A stretch of 64,000 nucleotides of DNA from Methylotenera sp. RIFCSPLOWO2_02_FULL_45_14 (GTDB lineage Bacteria; Pseudomonadota; Gammaproteobacteria; Burkholderiales; Methylophilaceae), in contig MHBU01000027.1 of NCBI GenBank assembly GCA_001803395.1, positions 1 to 64,000 of the forward strand, given 5' to 3'. Under the pieces are notes generated by a model. The model made no database searches. It was not told the origin of the DNA and saw only the letters and a list, made by a program, of their open reading frames with translations. Every line of letters begins with the position of its first letter. Position 1 is the first letter of the stretch. The translations under genes and the position numbers were made by a program. Shown in pieces: positions 31,498-40,861 of this stretch.

Positions 31498-32601
31498 ATG
31501 ACCTACAACCCAGAACCTAAATACGATCACGGCGACCAACTAAAAATAGGCATTCTACTCGCCAACTTAGGCACACCAGATGCGCCTACAGCCAAGGCTT
31601 TGCGCCCTTATCTGCGTCAATTTTTAAGTGACGCACGTGTCGTGGAAATCCCACGCATCATTTGGTGGTTTATTTTGAATTGCATTATTTTGGTGATTCG
31701 CCCCAAAAAATCTGCAGAAAAATACGCCTCTGTTTGGACTAAAGAAGGTTCACCTTTATTAGTGCATGCACAAAAACAAGCCCTGCTGTTACGTGGCTTT
31801 TTAGGGCAAAAAATCAAATCCCCATTTACCGTTGAGTTAGGTATGAGCTACGGCAACCCATCGATGGCTTCTGCCATTGCAAAACTAAAAGCACAACATT
31901 GCGATCGTATTTTAGTGTTTCCGCTGTACCCACAGTACGCCGCCAGTAGCACGGCTAGTGCACTGGATGCGGTGTGGCGAGTCTTGCTTAAAACGCGCAA
32001 CGTACCGGCGATTCGCACCATTAAGCACTATCACGATCACCCCGCTTACATTTCAGCCTTGGCACAAAGTGTACGAGAGCATTGGCGCATTAATGGCAAA
32101 CCAAGTAAATTAGTAATAAGCTTTCATGGTGTGCCTAAATTTCATTTATTAAAAGGTGACATGTATCACTGCGAGTGCCATAAAACTGGACGGCTTTTAG
32201 CAGAAACACTGGAGCTGAATAAAGATGAGTATTTGATAGCGTTTCAATCCCGCTTTGGTAAACAAGAATGGCTTAAACCTTATCTGGCAAATACGCTTGA
32301 AGCTTTAGGTAAAGCCAAAACAAAACGCGTTGATGTGATATGCCCAGGTTTTTCTAGCGACTGCCTGGAAACATTAGAAGAGATTGCGATTGAAGGAAAA
32401 CACATGTTTCAAAATAATGGCGGTGGCGATTACGAATATATTCCTGCGCTGAATGAAAATGAGGCGTGGATTCATGCCATGACCACCATCGCACTCGAAA
32501 ACCTGCAGGGCTGGGTCAGTGTAGGGTGGGATGATAGCCAAGCGAAAAAAGAAGCTGAAATGACACGTCTAAGAGCAAAAGCATTAGATGCAATAAACTA
32601 A
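31498..32601 (+). CDS. hemH: ferrochelatase
   Basis: GILLANLGTPDAPT ... FSFHGVPK-type (ISFHGVPKFHLLKGDMYHCEC) ... VDVICPGFSSDCLETLEEI. Confidence 0.96.
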   Translation: MTYNPEPKYDHGDQLKIGILLANLGTPDAPTAKALRPYLRQFLSDARVVEIPRIIWWFILNCIILVIRPKKSAEKYASVWTKEGSPLLVHAQKQALLLRGFLGQKIKSPFTVELGMSYGNPSMASAIAKLKAQHCDRILVFPLYPQYAASSTASALDAVWRVLLKTRNVPAIRTIKHYHDHPAYISALAQSVREHWRINGKPSKLVISFHGVPKFHLLKGDMYHCECHKTGRLLAETLELNKDEYLIAFQSRFGKQEWLKPYLANTLEALGKAKTKRVDVICPGFSSDCLETLEEIAIEGKHMFQNNGGGDYEYIPALNENEAWIHAMTTIALENLQGWVSVGWDDSQAKKEAEMTRLRAKALDAIN

Positions 32602-32764
32602 GTCAGTTGTTTGCTATACTTCTACAAGGTCTTAATACACGGGACTTAGAATGAAAAAAATGGATGAAAAATATTCTTTTTAATTTTTTCATCAGTGCAT
32701 TTAACACTACCGTTAAATGGCTCAAGCATAAGTAATTAGTAAAAATACAAATGGACGCAACAAT

Positions 32765-33754
32765 ATGATTGTGATTACTGGCGGCGCAGGCATGATAGGT
32801 TCTATTATTGCTTGGCACCTCAACACCAAACTAGAACGTGACGATCTCGTGATCGTTGATCGCATCACACATGAGGACCAATGGCAAAATTTGGTCAAAC
32901 GCCAATATGCGCACTATTTAGATAAAGACCAACTCATGACTTGGCTTGAAGGCCGCACCGACATCGAGGCCATTATCCACATGGGTGCAATTAGTGCCAC
33001 TACTGAGCGTGACTTTAACAAGCTAGTAGAAACCAATATTCAATACTCGCAAAACCTGTGGACTTGGTGCGCGGTTAACAAAGTGCCGTTTTTTTACGCA
33101 AGCTCTGCGGCGACTTATGGTGATGGTAACTTGGGTTATGACGATGCAAACATCGATAACCTACGCCCACTCAATGGCTATGGGTATTCAAAACACTTTT
33201 TTGACCAATGGGCATTGCGTCAAGTGCGCAACAACTTAGCCACTCCACCAAGCTGGGCTGGATTTAAGTTTTTTAACATTTACGGCCCCAATGAATATCA
33301 CAAAGAGCGCATGGCAAGCGTGGCGCTGCATACTTTCAACCAATTTAGCCAAACTGGCACCATGAAGTTATTTAAAGGCACTAAAGCAGGAGTTGAAGAC
33401 GGCATGCAAATGCGTGATTTTGTGTATGTAAAAGATGCGGCGGCAGTTGTAAACTACTTTTTCAACTCCATATTAAGCAACAAGCCTGCTCCTAGTGGCA
33501 TCTATAACATTGGTACAGGCCATGCGCGTAGTTTTAAAGATTTAGCGACTAACGTCATGCAAAGCATGCAGCGTGAGCCGCACATTACCTTTATAGATAT
33601 GCCTGTAGATTTGCAAGGCAAGTATCAATACTTTACTGAAGCCTCCATGAACAAGCTCACTGCAACAGGTTACACACAAGCTTTTCACAGTTTAGAAGAC
33701 GGTGTGCGCGATTACGTACAGAACTATTTAATGCAAGAGGATAAATACTGCTAA
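32765..33754 (+). CDS. hldD: ADP-glyceromanno-heptose 6-epimerase
   Basis: [20 protein letters not shown] ... [12 protein letters not shown] ... DFVYVKD. Confidence 0.95.
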   Translation: MIVITGGAGMIGSIIAWHLNTKLERDDLVIVDRITHEDQWQNLVKRQYAHYLDKDQLMTWLEGRTDIEAIIHMGAISATTERDFNKLVETNIQYSQNLWTWCAVNKVPFFYASSAATYGDGNLGYDDANIDNLRPLNGYGYSKHFFDQWALRQVRNNLATPPSWAGFKFFNIYGPNEYHKERMASVALHTFNQFSQTGTMKLFKGTKAGVEDGMQMRDFVYVKDAAAVVNYFFNSILSNKPAPSGIYNIGTGHARSFKDLATNVMQSMQREPHITFIDMPVDLQGKYQYFTEASMNKLTATGYTQAFHSLEDGVRDYVQNYLMQEDKYC

Positions 33755-34317
33755 TGAAGTATGTTAATTACCTTAAAGCCGAACACACGGCTCACATGGC
33801 GATGTTTAACGCGCTAGAGCCGCTTTTCCCGTTGATAAGTGACATTGGCATTGCCATGCAAAACACCATTAAAAACGGGGGCAAGATTTTGCTAATGGGT
33901 AATGGCGGCAGCGCGGCAGACAGCCAGCATATTGCAGCTGAAATTGTCGGCCGTTTTAAAAAAGAACGTAAAGGTCTGCCGGCCATAGCGCTGACTACTG
34001 ACACTTCTATTCTCACCTCTGTTGGCAATGATTACGGCTATGACTATATTTTCGCCCGTCAAATAGAGGCATTATGCCGGCCAGAAGACTTAGTCATCGG
34101 CCTTACCACCAGCGGCAACAGCGCAAATGTCGTCAGCGCGATTGAAGCCGCAAAAACAATCGGCGCTACAACCGTGGGCTTAACTGGCGGCTCCGGTGGT
34201 AAACTCAATGCCCTATGTGATTACAATATCGTCATTCCATCTAATGTTACCGCACGCATTCAAGAGGCACATATTTTTGTTGGTCACTCGCTGTGCGAGA
34301 TTTTAGAATCCGACTGA
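33754..34317 (+). CDS. gmhA: phosphoheptose isomerase
   Basis: [29 protein letters not shown] ... [11 protein letters not shown]. Confidence 0.96.
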   Translation: MKYVNYLKAEHTAHMAMFNALEPLFPLISDIGIAMQNTIKNGGKILLMGNGGSAADSQHIAAEIVGRFKKERKGLPAIALTTDTSILTSVGNDYGYDYIFARQIEALCRPEDLVIGLTTSGNSANVVSAIEAAKTIGATTVGLTGGSGGKLNALCDYNIVIPSNVTARIQEAHIFVGHSLCEILESD

Positions 34318-34337
34318 TTTCAGCTTAAAGTTCACTC

Positions 34338-35798
34338 ATGCCTCAAAAATTACTCAGTACAGTTAAACGTTTTGGCACCCTCGCCCAGCACGCGTTGGTG
34401 ATTGGCGACGTGATGCTAGACCGCTATTTAATGGGTGACGTCAGCCGCATTTCACCAGAAGCGCCCGTACCCATTGTATTGGTAAAATCGCAACAAGATC
34501 GCGCTGGCGGTGCAGCCAACGTAGCGGCAAATTTGGCGCTACTCGGCATTAAAACGCATACCATAGGCTGTGTAGGAAATGATAACGAAGCTAAAATTTT
34601 ACTGAAATTAATGACTGAAGTCGGCACGGATGTCACCAGTACAATTCACTCTAACCAGCGCCCTACCATTGCTAAAACACGAATTTTAGGTGGGCATCAA
34701 CAAATGATGCGCCTAGACCAAGAGAATAATACGACCTTTACGGCCGATGAAAATACGCAATTACTCAAAGCCATTCAGCAACAACTATCGCTAAAACCAG
34801 CTATTCTGATATTGTCCGACTATGCCAAAGGTTTATTAAACACCGACATTTGCCAGTACATCATTTCAGAATGTAACGCGCAAGACATTCCTGTATTAGT
34901 TGATCCTAAAGGCCATGATTACAGCAAATACAGTGGCGCCACAGCCCTCACCCCAAACAAAAAAGAAACAGCAGAAGCCTGCTTCACTACAACACAAGAT
35001 CCCCACTTAATAAACAAAGCCATAGCGCTTAAAAATAGTCTGAATCTACAGTTTTTAGTGGTCACCCGTGGTGAAGAAGGTATTTCTTTAATTGATGAGA
35101 CTACGCACCTGCTGCCCGCCACTGCTAAACAAGTATTTGATGTTTCAGGTGCAGGCGATACGGTTATTGCAACTCTTGCCGCTGGCATGATGCATCACTT
35201 AACCCCTTTAGAAAGTTTGCAACTGGCCAATGTTGCCGCTGGCGTGGTAGTCGGCAAGGTGGGCACCGTGCCAATCAGCCGTGATGATTTAATCGACGCA
35301 CTCACTAGCGAGCAAACATCAGAACAAGCGCATAAAATTTGTGATCTAATCCAACTCACTCAAAAAGTTGAGGCCTGGAAAAAGGCTAAGCAAAAAATCG
35401 TATTTACCAACGGCTGCTTCGATTTACTCCACGCAGGACACGTCACCTATTTAGAAGCTGCAAAAAAACGTGGCGACAAACTGGTATTAGGCTTAAATAC
35501 AGACCGCTCCGTAAGCGCGCTAAAAGGGCCTTCTCGTCCCGTGGTCAACGAGCAAGACAGAGCGCGCGTGTTGGCAGCGTTGGAATCAGTGGATGCCGTG
35601 ATTTTATTTGATGAAGATACGCCTTTAAATTTAATCAACACGATCAAGCCCGATATTATTGCCAAAGGCAGTGATTACACTGCGGACCAAGTCGTTGGTG
35701 GCAAAGAAGTTGAATCGTGGGGGGGCGAGATTGCCTTAATCGATTTAGTTACAGGTCGTAGCACCAGTAACATCATCAAAAAAATGAATGCTGAATAA
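34338..35798 (+). CDS. hldE: bifunctional heptose 7-phosphate kinase / heptose 1-phosphate adenylyltransferase
   Basis: PfkB kinase motif DVSGAGDTVIATLAAG plus nucleotidyltransferase FTNGCFDLLHAGHVTYLEAAKKRGD. Confidence 0.96.
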   Translation: MPQKLLSTVKRFGTLAQHALVIGDVMLDRYLMGDVSRISPEAPVPIVLVKSQQDRAGGAANVAANLALLGIKTHTIGCVGNDNEAKILLKLMTEVGTDVTSTIHSNQRPTIAKTRILGGHQQMMRLDQENNTTFTADENTQLLKAIQQQLSLKPAILILSDYAKGLLNTDICQYIISECNAQDIPVLVDPKGHDYSKYSGATALTPNKKETAEACFTTTQDPHLINKAIALKNSLNLQFLVVTRGEEGISLIDETTHLLPATAKQVFDVSGAGDTVIATLAAGMMHHLTPLESLQLANVAAGVVVGKVGTVPISRDDLIDALTSEQTSEQAHKICDLIQLTQKVEAWKKAKQKIVFTNGCFDLLHAGHVTYLEAAKKRGDKLVLGLNTDRSVSALKGPSRPVVNEQDRARVLAALESVDAVILFDEDTPLNLINTIKPDIIAKGSDYTADQVVGGKEVESWGGEIALIDLVTGRSTSNIIKKMNAE

Positions 35799-35817
35799 AT
35801 TGCAAATTAATATTTCT

Positions 35818-35888
35818 GTAGGAGCGACGACCCGTCGCGAAACAACATCGTTAATGACACAACTATTACGACGAGTCGTCGCTCCTAC
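35818..35888. repeat. REPIN-like inverted pair of REP sequences between hldE and waaF
   Basis: GTAGGAGCGACGACCCGTCG (35818-35837) and the inverse CGACGAGTCGTCGCTCCTAC (35869-35888); each arm carries its own GC hairpin (e.g. GCGACG-acc-CGTCGC). Confidence 0.85.
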
Positions 35889-35896
35889 CAAACATC

Positions 35897-36922
35897 ATGA
35901 TTAAACCAGATAAAATCCTCATCATCGGCCCGGCTTGGGTGGGTGACATGGTGCTGGCGCAAAGCCTTTTCAAAACTCTTAAAGCCAACAACCCTAACTG
36001 CACCATTGACGTTGCCGCCCCTGCATGGACATTACCGCTACTAGAACGCATGCCTGAAGTTTCAAGCAAAATAGCGCTCCCATTCAAACACAAACAACTC
36101 GCTTTTTTTGAGCGAATTAAATTTGGAAAAACCTTAAAAAACCAAGGCTACTCACAAGCCATCATCCTCACCAACTCGTTCAAATCAGCCTTGCTGCCTT
36201 GGGCAGCTGGCATTAAACAGCGCACCAGTTATTTAGGTGAAATGCGCTACGGCTTAATTAACGACATACGCGCACTTGATAAAACAAAACTCAAAAAAAC
36301 CGTCGAACGATTTGTAAATTTAGGCTTAATAACAGGTCAAAACTTACCCGTTGCCATCCCTAACCCGGCAATGCTTTCTAACCAAGTCAATGCGCTAGCG
36401 ACACTTAATAAACTTGGCTTACATCAGCCTAACACTAAAGTGCTGGGCCTTTGTCCAGGCGCAGAATACGGTGAAGCCAAACGCTGGCCAGCCCAATATT
36501 ATGCCGAGGTTGCAGATGTAGCACTCAACAAAGGCTGGCAGGTTTGGTTGTTTGGTTCGGATAAAGATATCCCCGTCACCACAACCATCCACCAGCTTAC
36601 AAAAAACCGCTGCGTGGATTTTGGCGGAAAAACTAAATTAGGCGAAGCGATTGATTTAATGTCGCTATGCGACACCATTATCAGCAACGACTCCGGCCTC
36701 ATGCATATCGCCGCCGCACTTGATAAAAAACTAATCGCCATTTATGGCTCATCAGACCCACACCATACACCGCCGATGCATCCTGATGCAGTGATAAAGT
36801 ATTTAGGCTTAGCGTGTAGTCCATGCTTTAAACGTGAGTGCCCACTAAAAGATCCGAATACAATATTAAATTGTCTCAAAAACATTTCACCAGCCAGCAT
36901 CGTGGATAAGATACATCTTTAA
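35897..36922 (+). CDS. waaF: lipopolysaccharide heptosyltransferase II
   Basis: ILIIGPAWVGDMVLAQSLFKTLK ... NDSGLMHIAAAL ... GSSDPHHTPP. Confidence 0.95.
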   Translation: MIKPDKILIIGPAWVGDMVLAQSLFKTLKANNPNCTIDVAAPAWTLPLLERMPEVSSKIALPFKHKQLAFFERIKFGKTLKNQGYSQAIILTNSFKSALLPWAAGIKQRTSYLGEMRYGLINDIRALDKTKLKKTVERFVNLGLITGQNLPVAIPNPAMLSNQVNALATLNKLGLHQPNTKVLGLCPGAEYGEAKRWPAQYYAEVADVALNKGWQVWLFGSDKDIPVTTTIHQLTKNRCVDFGGKTKLGEAIDLMSLCDTIISNDSGLMHIAAALDKKLIAIYGSSDPHHTPPMHPDAVIKYLGLACSPCFKRECPLKDPNTILNCLKNISPASIVDKIHL

Positions 36923-36925
36923 CCC

Positions 36926-37567
36926 ATGCTTAATTTATCTCAGTTTTTCAAAAAATTACGCGATCAGAAAAAACAAAAAAAATTGCGTAATAAACCTGTT
37001 CGCTCGCTTGCAAGGTTCAGAGAGCAATACCATCGTTATACTATTGGGGCAAATTGTTATGGCACACCAATAATCAAATTTCAGCACCCTGAATCCAACC
37101 TAAAGATCGGTTCTTATTGTTCAATTGCCAAAAATGTGCAAATTTTCCTTGGCGGCAACCACAGAACTGATTGGATAAGCACCTACCCATTCCCTGCTTT
37201 TTTCAAGGAAGCCGAGCATATTAAAGATTTCGAGACAACCCGAGGCGACGTCGTCATCGGGAGTGATGTGTGGCTTTGCGAAAACTGCACGATACTCTCT
37301 GGCGTTACCATTGGTCATGGGGCCGTGGTGGCTAACGGTGCAATCGTCACCAAAGATGTTGCACCCTATGCTGTTGTAGGTGGCAACCCAGCCAAACATA
37401 TTCGCTGGCGCTTTGATGAAATCACTCGAGTAGCTTTACTAAAATCCGCTTGGTGGGATTGGCCGCAAGAAGAGATACTCAAAATTGCACCGCTTCTTTG
37501 CTCTAACAATATCACTGATTTTCTCGGCTATGCAGGATTACGAAATCAGCAGCTAAAAATCAAATAG
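36926..37567 (+). CDS. CatB-related left-handed beta-helix O-acetyltransferase
   Basis: Hexapeptide repeats (VVIGSDVWLCENCTILSGVTIGHGAVVANGAIVTKDV, PYAVVGGNPAKHIRWRF). Confidence 0.88.
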   Translation: MLNLSQFFKKLRDQKKQKKLRNKPVRSLARFREQYHRYTIGANCYGTPIIKFQHPESNLKIGSYCSIAKNVQIFLGGNHRTDWISTYPFPAFFKEAEHIKDFETTRGDVVIGSDVWLCENCTILSGVTIGHGAVVANGAIVTKDVAPYAVVGGNPAKHIRWRFDEITRVALLKSAWWDWPQEEILKIAPLLCSNNITDFLGYAGLRNQQLKIK

Positions 37568-37591
37568 CTTAATAAATACAACGCAAAATTT

Positions 37592-39139
37592 ATGCCTTAT
37601 TTTCTTACAAAAACGATTAAAAAAATAACGTCACTGACTGGAACTAATTTGCAGTGGCTGTTTGTAATATCCGCTGCCTTGCTGGCATGGCGCATAGCCT
37701 ATATCCAGCAGGGCTGGGTAAATGATGACTCTGTGCTCTATTTCGAAGTTGCCAGATTATTTTCTATAGGTGAATGGAAGCAAGGTTTCGCCTTATACAA
37801 TTGGCCGTTATACCCAGCCATCATTTCACTTCTGCATAAAACCACAGGGGGCGACTTTCAATTCATTGCACAAATTCTAAATGTCTTATTCTTTACACTC
37901 GCCACGTATAGCTTTACCCAAATCATAAGGTTAGCTGGCGGTAATAAGCTAACCATGTTCTGCGGCGTTCTGCTGTTATTCAGTACGCCATATATTGTGG
38001 GCAACGTACTAGGAATGCTGCTGCGTGACGAAGGTTTTTGGGCTTTTTTTCTGCTAAGCATTCAATACTTTATTCAATTTTACCGATCTGAAAAAATTAA
38101 CGATGCATTACTTTGGCAATTATCAGCCGTCATAGCCGTATTATTTAGAGTGGAAGCCATCACATTTTTGGCCTTATTGCCCTTGATTCTGCTTACAAAA
38201 AAAGATGCGCCTCACATTAAAAGTTGGGCTTACGCAAACTCCATAGGCTTGCTGACTGTCACTTTTATCGCATTTACGCTAATTCTTAATCCAACTTTAA
38301 CGCTTAAAAATTATGGGCGACTTAATGACATATTTACTGTATTGGCAAGCAGCTATACCAACATTACGCAAACTTTGGTTGCTAAAGCACAAATCATGAA
38401 TGAACAAATCCTCGGCGGATTTTTAGATAACTATGGAATGACTGGTATTGTGGTGACGCTGTTAACTATACTTATAGTTAAGTGTGTTTCTGCACCCGGT
38501 TGGATGGCCAGCCTCATATTAATTGGCAATTGGAAAAATAGTGTTAAACAGATATCACCTGACGCACTTAAAATATTTTACTGGGTCATGGCACTCGCAA
38601 CTCTGAATGCTGCCGTTATTTTAACCAGCACGTTTATCTTATCTGGACGCTACATCGTAAGCCTTGGTTTAATCATGCTTGTTTTAGCCTCATTCTGCCT
38701 CGCCAGTCTTTTCGATATGCCTAAAACCCGTTGGCGCAAACTGTTGCCAGTGCTTATCTTGACAATTTTAAGCCTTAGCCTGATTAACAATACTTTGGCT
38801 AAAAATAACGAATATAACTACGAACAGCATGCAGTAAACTGGATTAAAGCGCACAATCAGTCCAATGCCCCAGTATTCTATGTGAGTTCCAGCGCACGAT
38901 ATTACGCAGGGGAGCCCTATGCAGGCAGAGGTTATGATGAGTGGGATTACACCATCAATGCAATTTCTGATGGCTCAATCCAAAAATATCAATATCTGGC
39001 GATTAACATCAGAAATCATCAGCCAGAAAAAGAGCAGCAGCTTTTTAATGCGCTGACCAATTACCAGCGGGTAAAAGAAGTGATGGGGTTTAGGTCAAAG
39101 AAAAAAGTCATGATCTTTGTCAAAAAACAAAATTCATAA
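37592..39139 (+). CDS. multipass membrane glycosyltransferase-like protein (GT39/PMT/ArnT-like)
   Basis: 515 aa, many TM helices; N-terminal AWRIAYIQQGWVNDDSVLYFEVARLFSIGEW with an acidic first loop typical of GT-C enzymes. Confidence 0.65.
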   Translation: MPYFLTKTIKKITSLTGTNLQWLFVISAALLAWRIAYIQQGWVNDDSVLYFEVARLFSIGEWKQGFALYNWPLYPAIISLLHKTTGGDFQFIAQILNVLFFTLATYSFTQIIRLAGGNKLTMFCGVLLLFSTPYIVGNVLGMLLRDEGFWAFFLLSIQYFIQFYRSEKINDALLWQLSAVIAVLFRVEAITFLALLPLILLTKKDAPHIKSWAYANSIGLLTVTFIAFTLILNPTLTLKNYGRLNDIFTVLASSYTNITQTLVAKAQIMNEQILGGFLDNYGMTGIVVTLLTILIVKCVSAPGWMASLILIGNWKNSVKQISPDALKIFYWVMALATLNAAVILTSTFILSGRYIVSLGLIMLVLASFCLASLFDMPKTRWRKLLPVLILTILSLSLINNTLAKNNEYNYEQHAVNWIKAHNQSNAPVFYVSSSARYYAGEPYAGRGYDEWDYTINAISDGSIQKYQYLAINIRNHQPEKEQQLFNALTNYQRVKEVMGFRSKKKVMIFVKKQNS

Positions 39140-39168
39140 AAGCAACTAAATTCGTCCCGGTTAAATAA

Positions 39169-40077
39169 CTAGTTCTTTAACTGTTGAACCAACTCTTTGG
39201 CAGCAATAATCGTCGCCTTTTGCCTATTTTTCTTATCTTTTGATATTTCCGAATCTTTTTTACCAAACAAACTAGTAAGCCAGTTGAAAAATAGATATAT
39301 CGACGATTTGAAAATTTCACGCCTTGCTAAACTGAGAGCATCCCTTGCGTCAAAATGCTTTTTACAGAAAAGATAAAGCCCGCGTCTTTTTCTAAGCCAT
39401 TTATCTAGTGAGTCAGCTCCAATTTCACTGGCGCCAGAAACATGAGTGATTTTCACCGTTTCACAATAACCTATTTGGTAGCCATGCTGCCTTATCCTTA
39501 AGCAAATATCAGCATCTTCACCATATAAAAAATAATCAGGATCAAAACCTGCTATTTCATTATAGAGACTGCGCTTAATCAGCATGCATGCGCCTAATAT
39601 CCAAGCTATTTTCCCTGGTAAGCTTCTGAATGTACTCGTATATTTTAAGTTACGCGATGATGGATAACTAAATCGCGGTAATACATTTTTGCCTTTTCTT
39701 GGCTCCTGAACCACCGGACCTATCATGCCCATCTCCGGGTGGACATCCAAGAATTGGATGAGATGAAAAAATCCTAACGGTTCTGGTATAACCGTATCAG
39801 GATTCAGCAGCATTAAATACTCACCAGTTGCTTTACTTGCGGCCAGATTATTTGCCCGCCCGAATCCTAGATTTTCTTTGCTTTCAATTAAAACAATTTC
39901 ATCACCGAATTCCAAGCGCAGATGCTCTACGCTGTTATCTCTACTGGCATTGTCTATAACAATGATTTCAAGAGTTATATTTTTCTGTTTCTGCAAAGAA
40001 CGAATACACTCTATGGCATAAGCACCAGAATTATAATTAACGATAATAACGGATAACGACTTTGTATCTTGGTTCAT
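39169..40077 (-). CDS. glycosyltransferase family 2 (rhamnosyltransferase-like)
   Basis: LSVIIVNYNSGAYAIECIRSL ... LMLLNPDTVIPEP ... DPDYFLYGEDADICLRIRQHGYQIGYCE. Confidence 0.88.
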   Translation of the reverse strand: MNQDTKSLSVIIVNYNSGAYAIECIRSLQKQKNITLEIIVIDNASRDNSVEHLRLEFGDEIVLIESKENLGFGRANNLAASKATGEYLMLLNPDTVIPEPLGFFHLIQFLDVHPEMGMIGPVVQEPRKGKNVLPRFSYPSSRNLKYTSTFRSLPGKIAWILGACMLIKRSLYNEIAGFDPDYFLYGEDADICLRIRQHGYQIGYCETVKITHVSGASEIGADSLDKWLRKRRGLYLFCKKHFDARDALSLARREIFKSSIYLFFNWLTSLFGKKDSEISKDKKNRQKATIIAAKELVQQLKN

Positions 40078-40109
40078 ATTATTCTGTGCAATGAAGATTT
40101 AAGACACTC

Positions 40110-40856
40110 TTATAGTAAACGCTGAGTAATTGCTGTCTCAGCCAAAGCAACATCATGCAAAGTATCCACGGCTATTGACATTGTAGATAAAGAAATCATT
40201 CTCACCTCCCAGCCCATCTCAAGAAACCTCAGAATTTCAATATCCTCAATCTCTTCCAGCTGAGTTTTAGAAGTTCTGTTAGCGAACGATTCCAGAGCCT
40301 TTTTGGGAAAGGCATAAACGCAAACTTGCCGCCAAGCCTGAATAAATTCATGTGACTTTGTAGTGGGGATTGCTGCACGTGACATATATAAAAGTCGCTT
40401 ATCTTCACGCATAACAACTTTAGGAATTGTCGTGCTGCGATACTGCTCTTCACTCTCTATTACACAATATCCGTTCAGTACATCATTGGGATGCTCACTC
40501 GCCGAGGATACCATAGCGCGTAAATCATCGGGGTCGAATAACGGTTCATCGCCCTGCACATTGATATAGATATCCGCAGGTATGGATTTTGCCGCCTCGG
40601 CAATACGATCAGTACCAGTTAAGCAATCACTGGATGTCATGACGACTTGTATGCCATATTGCTCACAAACATTCTTTATGCGCAAATTATCGGTTGCAAC
40701 GTAAATCTGCTTAGGATTAATTGCTTTTGCACATTGCTGGTAAGTACGCACTATCATTGGCAGGCCGCATAATTCAATTAAAGGCTTACCTGGCAAGCGT
40801 GATGATTCGTAGCGCGCAGGAATAACTACGATGACTTCAAGACTGGAATTTTCCAT
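40110..40856 (-). CDS. divergent KdsB-like CMP-sugar (3-deoxy-manno-octulosonate-type) cytidylyltransferase
   Basis: VVIPARYESSRLPGKPLIELCGLPMIVRTYQQC ... DIYINVQGDEPLFDP. C-terminal half (LYMSRAAIPTTKSHEFIQAWRQVCVYAFPKKALESF) departs from what I expect of housekeeping KdsB. Confidence 0.85.
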   Translation of the reverse strand: MENSSLEVIVVIPARYESSRLPGKPLIELCGLPMIVRTYQQCAKAINPKQIYVATDNLRIKNVCEQYGIQVVMTSSDCLTGTDRIAEAAKSIPADIYINVQGDEPLFDPDDLRAMVSSASEHPNDVLNGYCVIESEEQYRSTTIPKVVMREDKRLLYMSRAAIPTTKSHEFIQAWRQVCVYAFPKKALESFANRTSKTQLEEIEDIEILRFLEMGWEVRMISLSTMSIAVDTLHDVALAETAITQRLL

Positions 40857-40861
40857 TATTT

